Positions 9,245 through 18,003 of a stretch of 64,000 nucleotides of DNA are shown here, piece by piece. The notes beneath the pieces are model-generated. The model was not told where the DNA came from, searched no databases, and worked only from the letters and a program-made list of their open reading frames with translations. Origin of the DNA: RBG-13-68-16 sp050018455 (GTDB taxonomy: Bacteria; Acidobacteriota; Thermoanaerobaculia; Thermoanaerobaculales; Thermoanaerobaculaceae); assembly GCA_050018455.1 (NCBI GenBank), contig JBEKAA010000004.1, positions 124,001-188,000 on the forward strand, written 5' to 3'. Numbering within the stretch: position 1 is the first letter of the stretch; the number at the start of each line of letters is the position of its first letter. The position numbers and the translations under genes were made by a program.

Positions 9245-9535
9245 ACGTTCCTTCCACTGCGTGGAGGCTATCTTCTTGGCCCTCTGGGCGGGTTTTGTTT
9301 TGCCCCACGGGCTCGGAGGGGTCGCTCGGGCTGCGCATCGAGCGCAGCCCTCCGACCCGCCTCCGCGTGCGACCGAGCTGGCCATCCCGGCGTGCGGACC
9401 CTCGCTGTTCCCCTCCCTCGCATGAAGCGCTCGGTCGGGGCCAGCGTCTCCACCCGCCGGTCTGGCCGCTCGGTACCCGCACGCTCCGGCGCCATATCTC
9501 CTCGACCCGCGGGGCGGATTCCCCCACCCACCCGC
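9245..9535 (+). repeat. Dispersed ~300-bp repeat (class R1), copy 1
   Basis: The stretch from TTCCACTGCGTGGAGGCT to the C-rich end near 9535 recurs in the same order at 41264-41625. Shared blocks include GGCTCGGAGG, GTCGCTCGGGCTGCGCATCG (with a self-complementary GCTGCGCATCGAGCGCAGC hairpin), TGCGACCGAGCTGGCCA, GCGCTCGGTCGGGGCCAGCG and CGGCGCCATATCTCCTCG. It contains no convincing gene; the open frames across it are artefacts of high GC. It fills most of the 467-bp gap between the convergent 3' ends of the PH-like gene and dinB-like gene. The remaining 9536-9700 shows nothing recognisable. Confidence 0.8.
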
Positions 9536-9700
9536 CTACAAAGGCACCGCCCGCCTGCTGCAGGTGAGCCAGTGGCCGATCTGGCACCGTGCGATCGTTC
9601 AGATGCGCGGCCTCGGCCGGATCACCGCTTGACCCGAGGGACGGGACCGAAAAGACCCGAGCATTGTTCACGAGGGCAACGTCTGTGCCTGCTGCAAGCG

Positions 9701-10246
9701 CTAGGCATCAGCGCCTGACGATGCGTTTGCTTCGCGCCGACGGGTTCGCCATTGCCACAGCCCCGCCGTCACGCTCTGCGGAAGTCGGTACCCAAGCTGG
9801 CGGGCCACCATCACTATCTGGCCCCGATGATGCGCCTCGTGGGCGACGAAGTACGTCAGGACATGGTCAACGTCCAGCGGAAGATTCCGCCACACGTAGG
9901 CCTGTGACGGCGGCACCTGCCCGCCCCGATCGTTGCCAAGCTGCAAGAGGGCCGCGATGCCGCGACTGCTCCGCTTCAGGGCCGACCCAAGTTGCCGAGG
10001 CGTGACGGTCCGCTGATCCACCCGCATCGGCGAAACAATCCCGTGCTCCTCGCCCAACGTCTTCACCCAGCTGCACCGCGCGTTGTGGAGGTGCGCCGCG
10101 ATGCTCCGGACCGTGCGTGTCGAGATGCCGGGGACCGTCGCACGCCAGAGGGGAGCCGGGATGCGCTCGATCAGGTACTCGGTGACGCGGCTGTTCGTGC
10201 TCCACGCGGCAACCCGTGCGTCCTGCGTGTCAGGTGACCGGAGCAT
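9701..10246 (-). CDS. DinB-like / DUF664-type four-helix-bundle protein
   Basis: ATG 10246 is chosen because AGGAGGGAGG lies just upstream on the coding strand; the frame remains open 33 bases further. The 181-residue product has the metal-ligand pattern of the DinB/YfiT superfamily: an early His in IAAHLHNARCSW and the late pair in YFVAHEAHHRGQIVMVARQLG, where H-x-x-x-H binds a metal. Family members include mycothiol/bacillithiol S-transferases and damage-inducible proteins of unknown role, so a thiol-transferase function is possible but not shown. It lies alone between two repeat-rich gaps; the 3' end faces the PH-like gene. Confidence 0.8.
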   Translation of the reverse strand: MLRSPDTQDARVAAWSTNSRVTEYLIERIPAPLWRATVPGISTRTVRSIAAHLHNARCSWVKTLGEEHGIVSPMRVDQRTVTPRQLGSALKRSSRGIAALLQLGNDRGGQVPPSQAYVWRNLPLDVDHVLTYFVAHEAHHRGQIVMVARQLGYRLPQSVTAGLWQWRTRRREANASSGADA

Positions 10247-10282
10247 GCGCCTCCCTCCTGCAGATGCATCGATGCCCAACGC

Positions 10283-10452
10283 GGATTAGATGGACTAGTG
10301 GAAAAGGGCAAACCGAGCCTCGGAGGCTCTGTTTGCTCGATGGCGATAGGGTCATGAGGGCCTCCGAAGTGTTTCTAGGATATCACCCTGTGCGTTGTTG
10401 GCCCCTGTTGGAGGCCGTCAGGAAAGCGGCGACTAAGAATCCCGTCTAATCC
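10283..10452. repeat. Possible small inverted-repeat element
   Basis: GGATTAGATGG at 10283-10293 is nearly the reverse complement of CCGTCTAATCC at 10442-10452 (10 of 11 match). The ~170-bp unit between them carries a smaller hairpin (GAGCCTCGGAGGCTC) and no gene. The size and ends are MITE-like, but there is only one copy in the window and no clear target duplication, so this is weak. Together with the adjacent R2 repeat it accounts for most of the 392-bp gap upstream of the dinB-like gene. Confidence 0.3.
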
Positions 10453-10508
10453 ATCCACAGGCTTGACGACTCGATGGTCTCCGCAGCCTTGGGGCGTGAT
10501 GCGTGCAG

Positions 10509-10634
10509 CGCGCCGCCGAGAGTGGGCCAGATGCTAGGAGGGCGAGGCGGTCGGACCGGAGCATAGCCAGAGGCTATGTGAGGATCCGAACCGCCGAAGC
10601 CCGACAACGCAGATGGTCCGCTATCGGCGGCGCC
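10509..10634 (-). repeat. Palindromic ~130-bp post-stop repeat (class R2), copy 1
   Basis: Read on the minus strand this begins GGCGCCGCCGATAGCGGACC four bases after the TGA (10639-10641) of the DUF4388 gene and runs in the same direction as that gene. Two further copies, each in the sense of its upstream gene, start at 39106 and 46554. Ends are GC-rich inverted repeats (GGCGCCGCCG against CGGCGGCGCG), with internal hairpins such as GCGGACC/GGTCCG. No coding potential. Confidence 0.8.
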
Positions 10635-10638
10635 TTCG

Positions 10639-11799
10639 TCAGGTCCGCAAACGGGGGGCGCCGGGGTGCCGCACGATCTGCTGCGACTCCCGCAGCTGGA
10701 GGACACCGCGCTGGACCAGGTTGTAGATGATCAGCTGGTTGTAGAGCTTTCCCCCGGGCAGGAGCGTCAGGATCTGGTTCACCGTGTAGCGTCCGTTGAC
10801 GCGCGACAGGACGAAACCCTCTTCAGGAGCGCATTTGAGCTGGACGATGTCTTTCGGCGCGAGGGCCAACTCGAGGATGGTCGACGACCCGACCGGGAGC
10901 TTCTCCACTTCCTTGACGATCTCTTTTTCGAGTTCGTCGGCCGCAGCCAACGCCTTGGGTATGTTCGAGTAGCGTTCCCGGACCTCGAGGACTTTGCGGT
11001 AGGCCTCGAGGGTGTCTCCGAGGGCCATGCTGCTCTCCGCCTCCAGGATGCGGTCGCGCCACGTGGAGCGGTAGAACCCCGGGATGCGGCGAGGCGGCAC
11101 GGCCGGCGGCAGGAGCTCGAACACCCCGTTCTGCACGCCCTGATACACGAAGCTGAGGACGGGGAACTGAGACATCCTGCAGGCGAGGGCAATCTCCTCG
11201 ATGCTCCTCGATCCGTCGATCTGGGCAAGAACGGCCGCTCCCGCGGGGGTCAGGCGCGTCTCGTCGATCGGCTGGGTGACGCGCGGAATGCAACCCGTGT
11301 CCGGAATGACGGAGCTGATGTGCTTGCGCTCGTCGAGCTGACGGGCGCCCTCCAGGATGAACTGGTCGACGGTCAGCTGGAGTTCCTTGAAGTCCCGCCT
11401 GGGCTGGACATCGTCGAGGAAGAAGAACTCCCCCTCGCCCCAGTGCATCAGGTCGTAGATCGTCTCCTCCGTCTTGAGGCGTACGAGATGGTCGACCTGT
11501 TCGCGGGTGAGGCGGTTGGTCTGGACGAGCAGCTCGCCCAGCATGACGTTCTGCTCCTTCTGCCGGTCGAGCAGGTGCTCCAGCTCCTCCTCGGTGAGGA
11601 TTCCCCACCCGACCAGGTAGTAGCCCAGGTGCTCGCGCGGGTTGTTGGACGTGACCGCAGAAACGAGTCCCCCTTGAAAGAGGATCTTCTTGGTGTAGCG
11701 CTGCCCCTTGATGACCAGGGTCCCGGTCTTGCGGCTCACGGAGATCCACTGCATGAGATCGGGGAACGGCATCGTCCGGAGGTTGCCAGAAACTGCCAT
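10639..11799 (-). CDS. DUF4388 (PATAN-type) regulatory protein
   Basis: ATG 11799 follows GGAGGG at a good distance; the TTG one codon upstream is ignored. The 386-residue protein opens with the DUF4388 signature: SGNLRTMPFPDLMQWISVSR, KTGTLVIKG and KKILFQGGLVSAVTSN. A helical region then carries repeated ILTEEELEHLLDRQKEQNVMLGELL-type sequence, the ESPB/MshEN-like N-terminal motif seen in type II secretion ATPases and their relatives. A second winged-helix-like region (GSRSIEEIALACRMSQF) and a C-terminal repeat of the same type (GRYTVNQILTLLPG) follow. DUF4388 proteins are common in Acidobacteriota, Myxococcota and Deinococci and are linked to gliding, polarity or response-regulator signalling. 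The exact partner here is unknown. It is transcribed away from yajQ's start with a 129-bp gap. Confidence 0.82.
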   Translation of the reverse strand: MAVSGNLRTMPFPDLMQWISVSRKTGTLVIKGQRYTKKILFQGGLVSAVTSNNPREHLGYYLVGWGILTEEELEHLLDRQKEQNVMLGELLVQTNRLTREQVDHLVRLKTEETIYDLMHWGEGEFFFLDDVQPRRDFKELQLTVDQFILEGARQLDERKHISSVIPDTGCIPRVTQPIDETRLTPAGAAVLAQIDGSRSIEEIALACRMSQFPVLSFVYQGVQNGVFELLPPAVPPRRIPGFYRSTWRDRILEAESSMALGDTLEAYRKVLEVRERYSNIPKALAAADELEKEIVKEVEKLPVGSSTILELALAPKDIVQLKCAPEEGFVLSRVNGRYTVNQILTLLPGGKLYNQLIIYNLVQRGVLQLRESQQIVRHPGAPRLRT

Positions 11800-11928
11800 C
11801 AACCCTCCGAGCGAGCGTTCTCAACTGAAAAGGTTGCCACGTCCTTGGCCTCCGGGCGCCACATCAGCATTCAACACGATACTCCAGTTGGCTCGGCAGG
11901 ACAGCCACCTCGCGGACCGCGACCGGCC

Positions 11929-12435
11929 TCATTGCGAGCGGTAGTTCCCGAACGCGAGCTCGATCCCGAAATCCTCCTTCTTCAGGAGGGCGATCACGGA
12001 CTGCAGCTCGTCGCGGGACGGCGATGACAGGCGGACCTGCTCGCCCTGAATCGCGCACTGGACCTTCCTGAATTTCTGTTCCTTCACGAGTTTCACGATC
12101 GCCCGCCCCGTCTCGGCCGGGATCCCCTGCTGGAGCGTGACCTCCATCCGCACCGAGCTGCCGGCCGCGGGGGTGATCGGGCCTGCCTTCAAGTTCTTGA
12201 CGGGGACGCCCCGGCGGGTCATCTTCCCCAGGACGACCTCCCACATCGCTTTCAATCTGAACTCGTCGGGCGCCGCCAGCACCATGAGGTTCTCCTTGCG
12301 CCTGAGCTCGATGCTGACCGGCAGGCCCTTGAAGTCGAAACGCTGGCTGATCTCCTTGGAGGCCTGGTTGACGGCGTTGTCCACCTCTTGGAGGTCGCAC
12401 CCGCTGGTCACGTCGAACGATTGAATTGCAGCCAT
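11929..12435 (-). CDS. yajQ: YajQ-family nucleotide-binding protein
   Basis: The 168-residue protein has the normal YajQ length (~163) and diagnostic sequences: SFDVTSGCDLQEVDNAVNQA at the start, EISQRFDFKG, the central VKLVKEQKFRKVQ and the ending VIALLKKEDFGIEL. YajQ forms two ferredoxin-like folds and binds nucleic acids; in Xanthomonas a homologue binds cyclic di-GMP. ATG 12435 begins 14 bases after the RNase E/G stop, so it is probably cotranscribed with that gene. A diguanylate cyclase gene lies further upstream on the same strand. Confidence 0.95.
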   Translation of the reverse strand: MAAIQSFDVTSGCDLQEVDNAVNQASKEISQRFDFKGLPVSIELRRKENLMVLAAPDEFRLKAMWEVVLGKMTRRGVPVKNLKAGPITPAAGSSVRMEVTLQQGIPAETGRAIVKLVKEQKFRKVQCAIQGEQVRLSSPSRDELQSVIALLKKEDFGIELAFGNYRSQ

Positions 12436-12449
12436 CCCGCGCCTCCCGT

Positions 12450-14414
12450 CTAGCTGTGGGCCTCTGCCGCCTGGACCTTGGGGCGGCGTCGGTGTCGCCG
12501 GCGCTTCTTCTTGTTGCCTCCCACCGCGCCGTGCGAAAGCTCGTCTCCGTCTGCCGGTTGTGCGGCCTCGGGAGGCGGCGCAACGGCGTCTGCAGACGCC
12601 AGGAGTCCACCCGGGGCATCACCGACAGGCGGCCCCTCCGTTCCGCCCTTGCGGTGCCGACGGCCGCCGCGGCGCCGCTTCTTCTTCCCGCCCGTGCCGA
12701 CGGCGGCCGCGTTTACGTCGGCGTCTGCCGGCGACCCGGTCGAAAACTCGTCGGGAGGTTCGTGCTGTGCCTCCTCCCCTGCGTCGGCCGAGGTCACGGG
12801 AGGGGAGGCCTCATCTCCCGGTTTCCGATGCCGTCGCCCGCCTCGGCGGCGCTTGCGCTTCTTCTCCCCTCCCTCGTCGTCCGGCGCGGAGCCGCTGCTC
12901 ACCAGGTCCGCTGCGCTGACGGCAGCCGGGCGCGGAGGCACCGGCGCGGTTTCCCGCACGATCCACTCAACCCTTTCCTCGGACCGGTGGAAGCTGGTCG
13001 CCGCGTTGATCTCGATCGTGATGTCAAACTCGCGCTCGAGGGCCGCGATCTCCTGCCGGCGCCCGTTCTGGAGGGCGTCGGCGAGCTCGGGGTGGAGCCC
13101 GACGCGGACGGCCTTGAGACGGCCATCGGCCGCTCGCGCCTCGATGCTCCGGAGGAGCCTCAGGCTGACGAACTCGGGAGACGGGATGGTCCCCGTGCCG
13201 GAGCAGGTTGGGCAAGGCCTGTGGGTTCGCAGGGCGAGAGCCTGTTTGACGCGCTGGCGGTTGATCTCCAGCAGGCCGTTGGGGCTGATGCGGCCGACGG
13301 TGGAGCGCGCTTTGTCGGCCTTCATGGCGTCGCGCATCGCCTTCTCGACGGCGTGCTGGTGCTTTCGCGACCGCATGTCGATGAAGTCGACGACGACGAG
13401 GCCGCCGATGTCGCGGAGCCGCAGCTGCCTCGCGACCTCTGCCGCGGCCTCGAGGTTGACCGAGTAGATGCTCTCCTCGTGGGACGCGCCATGCGAGGCC
13501 CTGCCCGAGTTGACGTCGATCGCGGTGAGCGCCTCGGTGGGGTCTATGACGATCGATCCGCCGCCGGGCAGCTTCACGTTCCGGCTGTAGATCCCTTCGA
13601 TCTGCGGCTCGACGTTGAATCTCGAGAAGAGCGGCATGCGCTCGGTGTAGCGGACGAGGCGCGTCTTGGCGCGCGGCATGGAGGCGCGCATGTACGCTTC
13701 TGCTCTTTCGAACACCGCGTCGTCGTCCACCAGCACCTCGTCGATGGAGCTGTCCAGGAGGTCGCGCAAAGCCTGCACGACGATGTCCTGGTCGGAGTAG
13801 ATCAAGCGCGGTCCCTTGCCCTTCTTGATCTCGGCCTGGACGCGCTTCCAGAGCCGGAGCAGGGCCGCGAGGTCCGCCTTCAGAACCGCCTTCGTCTGTC
13901 CGAGCGCGTTGGTTCGCAAGATGATGCCGCACCCTTCCGGCACCTCGAGCTTGGCCGCCTGCTCGCGCATGGTGGCGCGAATCTCCTCGTCCTCGACCTT
14001 GCGCGAGATGCCGCGCGTCTGGTCGAACGGCGTGAGCACCAGGTACCGCCCGGCGAAGCTGACGTTGGTCGTGAGCGCAGCCCCCTTGGAGCCGACGGGG
14101 TCCTTGGTGACCTGCACCAGCAGGGAGTGGCCGCGCTCCAGGGTCTGGTCGATCCGGGGGGCGGAGTCGCCGGTAGGTGGGGTCCGATGGTACGCCTCCG
14201 CAACCACGTCGTGGGCCGGGAGCATCCCGTCCCGCTCCGCGCCGAAGTCCACGAAGGCCGCGTTCAAAGCCGGGTTGATGTTCCCAACAATGCCGCGGTA
14301 GATGTTGCCTCTGGACAAACCTGCCTCGGCCACGGCGAGTTGGTACGTGTCGAGCGTGTCTCCGCTCATGATCGCGACGCGCACCTCTTCGGCGCGCTGC
14401 GCGTTGATCAGCAT
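12450..14414 (-). CDS. rng: Ribonuclease E/G-family endoribonuclease with basic C-terminal tail
   Basis: I place the start at ATG 14414 (MLINAQRAEEVRVAIM), the usual RNase G beginning; the 39 extra upstream residues look untranslated. The 654-residue protein has an S1 domain (SRGNIYRGIVGNINPALNAA), the RNase H-like core with catalytic aspartates in TAIDVNSGR and VVVDFIDMR, and the Zn-link CPTC within RPCPTCSGTGT. The Zn-link joins protomers in RNase E/G. The ~480-residue core is RNase G-like, but a further ~150 residues form a tail with three basic blocks (KRKRRRGGRRHRK, KKKRRRGGRRHRK, KKKRRRHRRRPK) separated by acidic or Pro-rich linkers. Such a tail would bind RNA, as in RNase E scaffolds. 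It acts in rRNA maturation and mRNA turnover and lies upstream of yajQ. Confidence 0.93.
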   Translation of the reverse strand: MLINAQRAEEVRVAIMSGDTLDTYQLAVAEAGLSRGNIYRGIVGNINPALNAAFVDFGAERDGMLPAHDVVAEAYHRTPPTGDSAPRIDQTLERGHSLLVQVTKDPVGSKGAALTTNVSFAGRYLVLTPFDQTRGISRKVEDEEIRATMREQAAKLEVPEGCGIILRTNALGQTKAVLKADLAALLRLWKRVQAEIKKGKGPRLIYSDQDIVVQALRDLLDSSIDEVLVDDDAVFERAEAYMRASMPRAKTRLVRYTERMPLFSRFNVEPQIEGIYSRNVKLPGGGSIVIDPTEALTAIDVNSGRASHGASHEESIYSVNLEAAAEVARQLRLRDIGGLVVVDFIDMRSRKHQHAVEKAMRDAMKADKARSTVGRISPNGLLEINRQRVKQALALRTHRPCPTCSGTGTIPSPEFVSLRLLRSIEARAADGRLKAVRVGLHPELADALQNGRRQEIAALEREFDITIEINAATSFHRSEERVEWIVRETAPVPPRPAAVSAADLVSSGSAPDDEGGEKKRKRRRGGRRHRKPGDEASPPVTSADAGEEAQHEPPDEFSTGSPADADVNAAAVGTGGKKKRRRGGRRHRKGGTEGPPVGDAPGGLLASADAVAPPPEAAQPADGDELSHGAVGGNKKKRRRHRRRPKVQAAEAHS

Positions 14415-14564
14415 TTTCCGGCTCAAGCGATCTCCAATCGGTCGGCCCGCGGCCCGCGAGTGGCGATCCCCGTGCGTGCACGAGCACCGGTCCGTCACCC
14501 GGCCCTTGGCCCCAGCGTACAAGGTTAGCATCCCGCTGCCGGGTTCACCCGGCGCCGGGCGGGG

Positions 14565-15767
14565 TCAGACGCAGACGCGGTTGCGCCCCTCGCGCTTGGC
14601 CTTGTAGAGCGCTTCGTCCGCCCCCCGGAGAACCTGATCGGGTGCGGCGAACCGGCCGCAGGGCTCGGCGACCCCGATGCTCACGGTCACCGTGATCTCG
14701 ACCGCCGATTCCGGGCGCTGTCGGACACGCTTGGGTTTGCGGGCGGGCCGGTCGGGCGATCGCAGCGCGAACCCCGACTCGGCAATTGTCGCCCTGAGGT
14801 TCTCGAGGTCGAGCAGGACTTCGTCGCGAGAGCGGTTCATGAAGACGAGCGCGAACTCCTCGCCGCCGACCCGATACACACGCACCCCGCTCGCGGCCGC
14901 CTCGAGTCGCGACGCGACCATCCGCAGTATCTGATCGCCCACGTCGTGGCCGTACCTATCGTTGACGGCCTTGAAGTGATCCACGTCCACCATGGCGATC
15001 ACGTAGCCGGCCGCGAGCTTCTCGAGAGCCTCGTCGAACGCCCGCCGGCTCGCGAGCCCGGTGAGAGGATCCCTGAACGCCATCGCGAACGTGCTCTCGA
15101 GCAGCGCCACGATCAGGATCAGCCCTCCGGTGGCGAAGTAGAGCGACGCGGATCGGTTCGACTCGAGAGCCGCAAAGCAGGCGACCAGGGCCCACAGGAA
15201 CCCGGCCGCGAGAGCGTTGCGCCTCAGCGCGCACAGCACGCCGACGGCCGCGAACGAGCCGGCGAATGCGACGAGCGAACCGTCCGGCATGTGCATCGCG
15301 GGTGCGAGCCCGGCCGGCAGTATGCGCCGCCCCAGCAGCGAGACGAACCGGGGCTGGTACGAGAGCCACGCGAACGCAACGGCGGCGGGCTGAGCCGCAA
15401 TCAACGCCAGCCGGGCGAAACCGTTCGGGGTCAGAATCCCCCGCTCGCGGGCCAGGCAGAACCATGTGAGGTCGAGCGGGAGCAGGAACGCGGTTGCGTT
15501 GAACGCCCAGCGTGCCGCGTCCTCGCTCACCGCCGGTGCGCCGAAGCGGAGGAGCATCCGGTCGGCCAGAGCAATGGCGACGACGGCGAGAACCACGCGC
15601 CCTCGCCGAAACCTCAGGCCGAGCAGCACGCCCGCCACGAGAACGATCCATGGGTAGACGCGGAGGAAAGCCGCCAACTCGTCCGGCAGCGGCCGGGTGA
15701 CGCTCGCGGCCAGCGCGGCCAGCGCCAACAGACCGGCCGGAACGACAAACGATGAGAACACGCCCAT
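14565..15767 (-). CDS. Membrane-bound diguanylate cyclase (GGDEF domain)
   Basis: The start is set at ATG 15767 (MGVFSSFVVPAG), because the longer frame would run across the start of the divergent peptidase gene. The ~400-residue product has about 220 residues of hydrophobic helices, probably seven or eight, and then a GGDEF domain (about 235-400). The active-site loop is GGEEF (in RVYRVGGEEFALVF), a functional variant, and DPLTGLASRRAFDEAL and DVDHFKAVNDRYGHDVGDQ are the expected metal and nucleotide motifs. The RxxD product-inhibition site that normally precedes GGDEF is absent (the aligned residues are AASG), so feedback by c-di-GMP may be weak. An insert of basic residues (RKPKRVRQR) occurs late in the domain. 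Confidence 0.9.
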   Translation of the reverse strand: MGVFSSFVVPAGLLALAALAASVTRPLPDELAAFLRVYPWIVLVAGVLLGLRFRRGRVVLAVVAIALADRMLLRFGAPAVSEDAARWAFNATAFLLPLDLTWFCLARERGILTPNGFARLALIAAQPAAVAFAWLSYQPRFVSLLGRRILPAGLAPAMHMPDGSLVAFAGSFAAVGVLCALRRNALAAGFLWALVACFAALESNRSASLYFATGGLILIVALLESTFAMAFRDPLTGLASRRAFDEALEKLAAGYVIAMVDVDHFKAVNDRYGHDVGDQILRMVASRLEAAASGVRVYRVGGEEFALVFMNRSRDEVLLDLENLRATIAESGFALRSPDRPARKPKRVRQRPESAVEITVTVSIGVAEPCGRFAAPDQVLRGADEALYKAKREGRNRVCV

Positions 15768-15865
15768 CCTTGGAACGACCTTCCCGTCTGCCGGCAGAGC
15801 ATACGCCCACCTGAGCGGGGACCTCCGGGGTCTGGTATTTTGTGCCGATGTCAAGGAGCTTCGAC

Positions 15866-17542
15866 ATGAGAATGTTTCTGGCCGCTGGGATCAGCCTCGC
15901 AGCCTCGCTTGCCGGCCCCGGCTTCGCCGCGCAGCCTGCCCTCGATCTCCCCGCCGGAGCCAGGACGGCCGCCGGGGTGATCGACAAGGGTGTCCTCGAA
16001 AGCGCGGTGCGCTTCCTTGCCGACGACCTCTTGGAGGGACGGGCGCCCTCGCACCGCGGCGACGAGCTGGCGTGTCGCTACGTTGCATCCGTCATGGAGT
16101 CGCTCGGCCTCACGCCGGGAGGCCCAGGTGGCGGCTGGGAGCAGCGTTTCGAGATCGTCGGGATCACGACGACGGCTCCACCGACCTGGACGTTCGGCGC
16201 CGGCGGCAAGGAGACCACGCTGCGGTTCTGGGACGACTTCATCGCCGCCACCGGCGTCCAGGCGCCCGAGGCGGCGATTTCCGACGCCGAGCTCGTGTTC
16301 GTCGGCTACGGCATACAGGCGCCGGAGTACGGGTGGGACGACTTCAAGGGCGCCGATCTCAAGGGCAAGGTCCTCGTGATGATGAACAACGACCCGGACT
16401 GGGACCCAGCGCTGTTCGCAGGGAAGCGACGGCTCTACTACGGCCGCTGGGGCTACAAGTACGAGAGCGCCGCCCGCCAGGGCGCGGTGGGAGCGATCAT
16501 CATTCACACCACGCCGTCGGCCGGGTACGGTTGGAAGGTCGTGCAGAACTCGTGGACCGGCGAGCAGTTCGAGCTGCCGCCGGCCGGTGAGCCGAGGATC
16601 AAAGTGCGGGCGTGGGCCACGGAAGACGCCGTCCGCCGCGTCCTCGCCGCCGGCGGTTTCGATCTCGACGCTCTCGTCAAGAAGGCCCGGAGCCGCGACT
16701 TCCGGCCGGTGCCGCTCGGCATCCGCACTTCGATCACGCTCGCGAACGCCCTCAAGCGCGGCGAGACCGGCAACGTGTTGGGGATGATCCCCGGCAGCGA
16801 CCCCGTCCTCAAGGACCAGGTGCTGATCTTCAGCGCTCACCACGACCACTTCGGGATCGGCAAACCGGACGCCAGGGGTGACACGATCTACAACGGCGCG
16901 GTCGACAACGCGAGTGGCGTCGCGCAGGTGCTCGCGATTGCGAGGGCGTTCGCTGCGCTGCCCGAGCGGCCGCGGCGCTCGATTCTGTTCGCGATCGTGA
17001 GCTGCGAGGAGTACGGTCTTCTCGGGTCGGCTTACTACGCGGCGCACCCGACGTTTCCGGCCGAGCGCATCGCGGCCGACATCAACTTCGACATGGCGAA
17101 CATTTTCGGCAAGACCCGGGACGTGGCGCTGACCGGGAAGGGCAAGTCCACACTCGACGCCGTGTTGGAGGCTGCCGCCGCGCTGCAGGGCCGGGTGGTC
17201 ACCGACGAGGCGTTCCCCGATCGCGGCGCCTACTACCGGTCCGACCAGTTCAGCTTCGCCAGGATCGGCGTGCCGGGGCTCTACTTCAAGGGAGGCCTCG
17301 ACTTCGTAGGGCGCGACCCGGGGTGGGGGGAGAAGGTCACCGAGGAGTGGCTCGCGGCTCACTACCACCAGCCGAGCGATGAGTGGAACGAAGGCTGGAA
17401 CTTCGACGGCATGATCGAAGACACGCAGCTCGCCTTCTTCGCCGGACTCGCGATCGCGGACGCCGACTCGATGCCGAATTGGGTTCCAGGAGACGAGTTC
17501 GCCAAGTTCCGGAGGGCGGTCGCTGCAACAGGAGCAAAGTAG
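15866..17542 (+). CDS. Secreted M28-family zinc aminopeptidase
   Basis: ATG 15866 is preceded by AAGGAG at 15853-15858 and opens a signal peptide (MRMFLAAGISLAASLAGPGFAA). The 558-residue protein contains a PA-type insert (VFVGYGIQAPEYGWDDFKG, GAIIIHTTPS) within an M28 peptidase. The two-zinc site is visible: HHDHFG (first His ligand), GAVDNASGVA (bridging Asp), SCEEYGLLGS (catalytic Glu pair), INFDMAN (Asp), and a late AHYHQPSDEW (His). It should remove N-terminal amino acids from peptides outside the cytoplasm. It is divergent from the diguanylate cyclase and upstream of the YbjQ gene. Confidence 0.93.
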   Translation: MRMFLAAGISLAASLAGPGFAAQPALDLPAGARTAAGVIDKGVLESAVRFLADDLLEGRAPSHRGDELACRYVASVMESLGLTPGGPGGGWEQRFEIVGITTTAPPTWTFGAGGKETTLRFWDDFIAATGVQAPEAAISDAELVFVGYGIQAPEYGWDDFKGADLKGKVLVMMNNDPDWDPALFAGKRRLYYGRWGYKYESAARQGAVGAIIIHTTPSAGYGWKVVQNSWTGEQFELPPAGEPRIKVRAWATEDAVRRVLAAGGFDLDALVKKARSRDFRPVPLGIRTSITLANALKRGETGNVLGMIPGSDPVLKDQVLIFSAHHDHFGIGKPDARGDTIYNGAVDNASGVAQVLAIARAFAALPERPRRSILFAIVSCEEYGLLGSAYYAAHPTFPAERIAADINFDMANIFGKTRDVALTGKGKSTLDAVLEAAAALQGRVVTDEAFPDRGAYYRSDQFSFARIGVPGLYFKGGLDFVGRDPGWGEKVTEEWLAAHYHQPSDEWNEGWNFDGMIEDTQLAFFAGLAIADADSMPNWVPGDEFAKFRRAVAATGAK

Positions 17543-17567
17543 AAGCCGCATTTGCACGGAGGGAGCG

Positions 17568-17897
17568 ATGAACCACGCAATGACGACCACGGCGTTTGAG
17601 CTGCCCGGCTACCGGGTGGTGCGGAACCTGGGAGTCGTACGCGGGATCACGGTGCGCTCGCGGTCGATCTTCGGCACCATCGGCGGGGCGCTGCAGACCC
17701 TGGCCGGCGGCAACATCTCGCTGTTCACCGAGCTGTGCGAGAAGACGCGCGCCGAGGCGTTCGAGATGATGCTGACCCATGCGGAGCAACTGGGCGCCAA
17801 CGCCGTGATCGGCATCCGCTACGACGCGACCGAGCTGATGCAGGGGGTCACCGAGATGGTCTGCTACGGGACCGCGATCGTGGTCCAGCCGGCATGA
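17568..17897 (+). CDS. YbjQ/UPF0145-family protein
   Basis: The 109-residue product starts at ATG 17568 after GGAGGG. It matches YbjQ in length (~107) and core sequence: GYRVVRNLGVVRGITVRSRS near the N-terminus, then ARAEAFEMMLTHAEQLGANAVIGIRYD and a C-terminal strand VCYGTAIVV. YbjQ proteins form pentameric ring assemblies of unknown function, sometimes called heavy-metal-binding. The gene is 25 bp after the peptidase stop and may be cotranscribed. Confidence 0.92.
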   Translation: MNHAMTTTAFELPGYRVVRNLGVVRGITVRSRSIFGTIGGALQTLAGGNISLFTELCEKTRAEAFEMMLTHAEQLGANAVIGIRYDATELMQGVTEMVCYGTAIVVQPA

Positions 17898-18003
17898 GCG
17901 CCCGGCGGGGTGCTCGCGGCTGCGGGCCCAGCAGGGGGATGGCACCGGGCACCTTGGTGAGCGACACGAGCGGCAGTCGGCCCAGGAAGTCGCGGAGGCA
18001 AGA

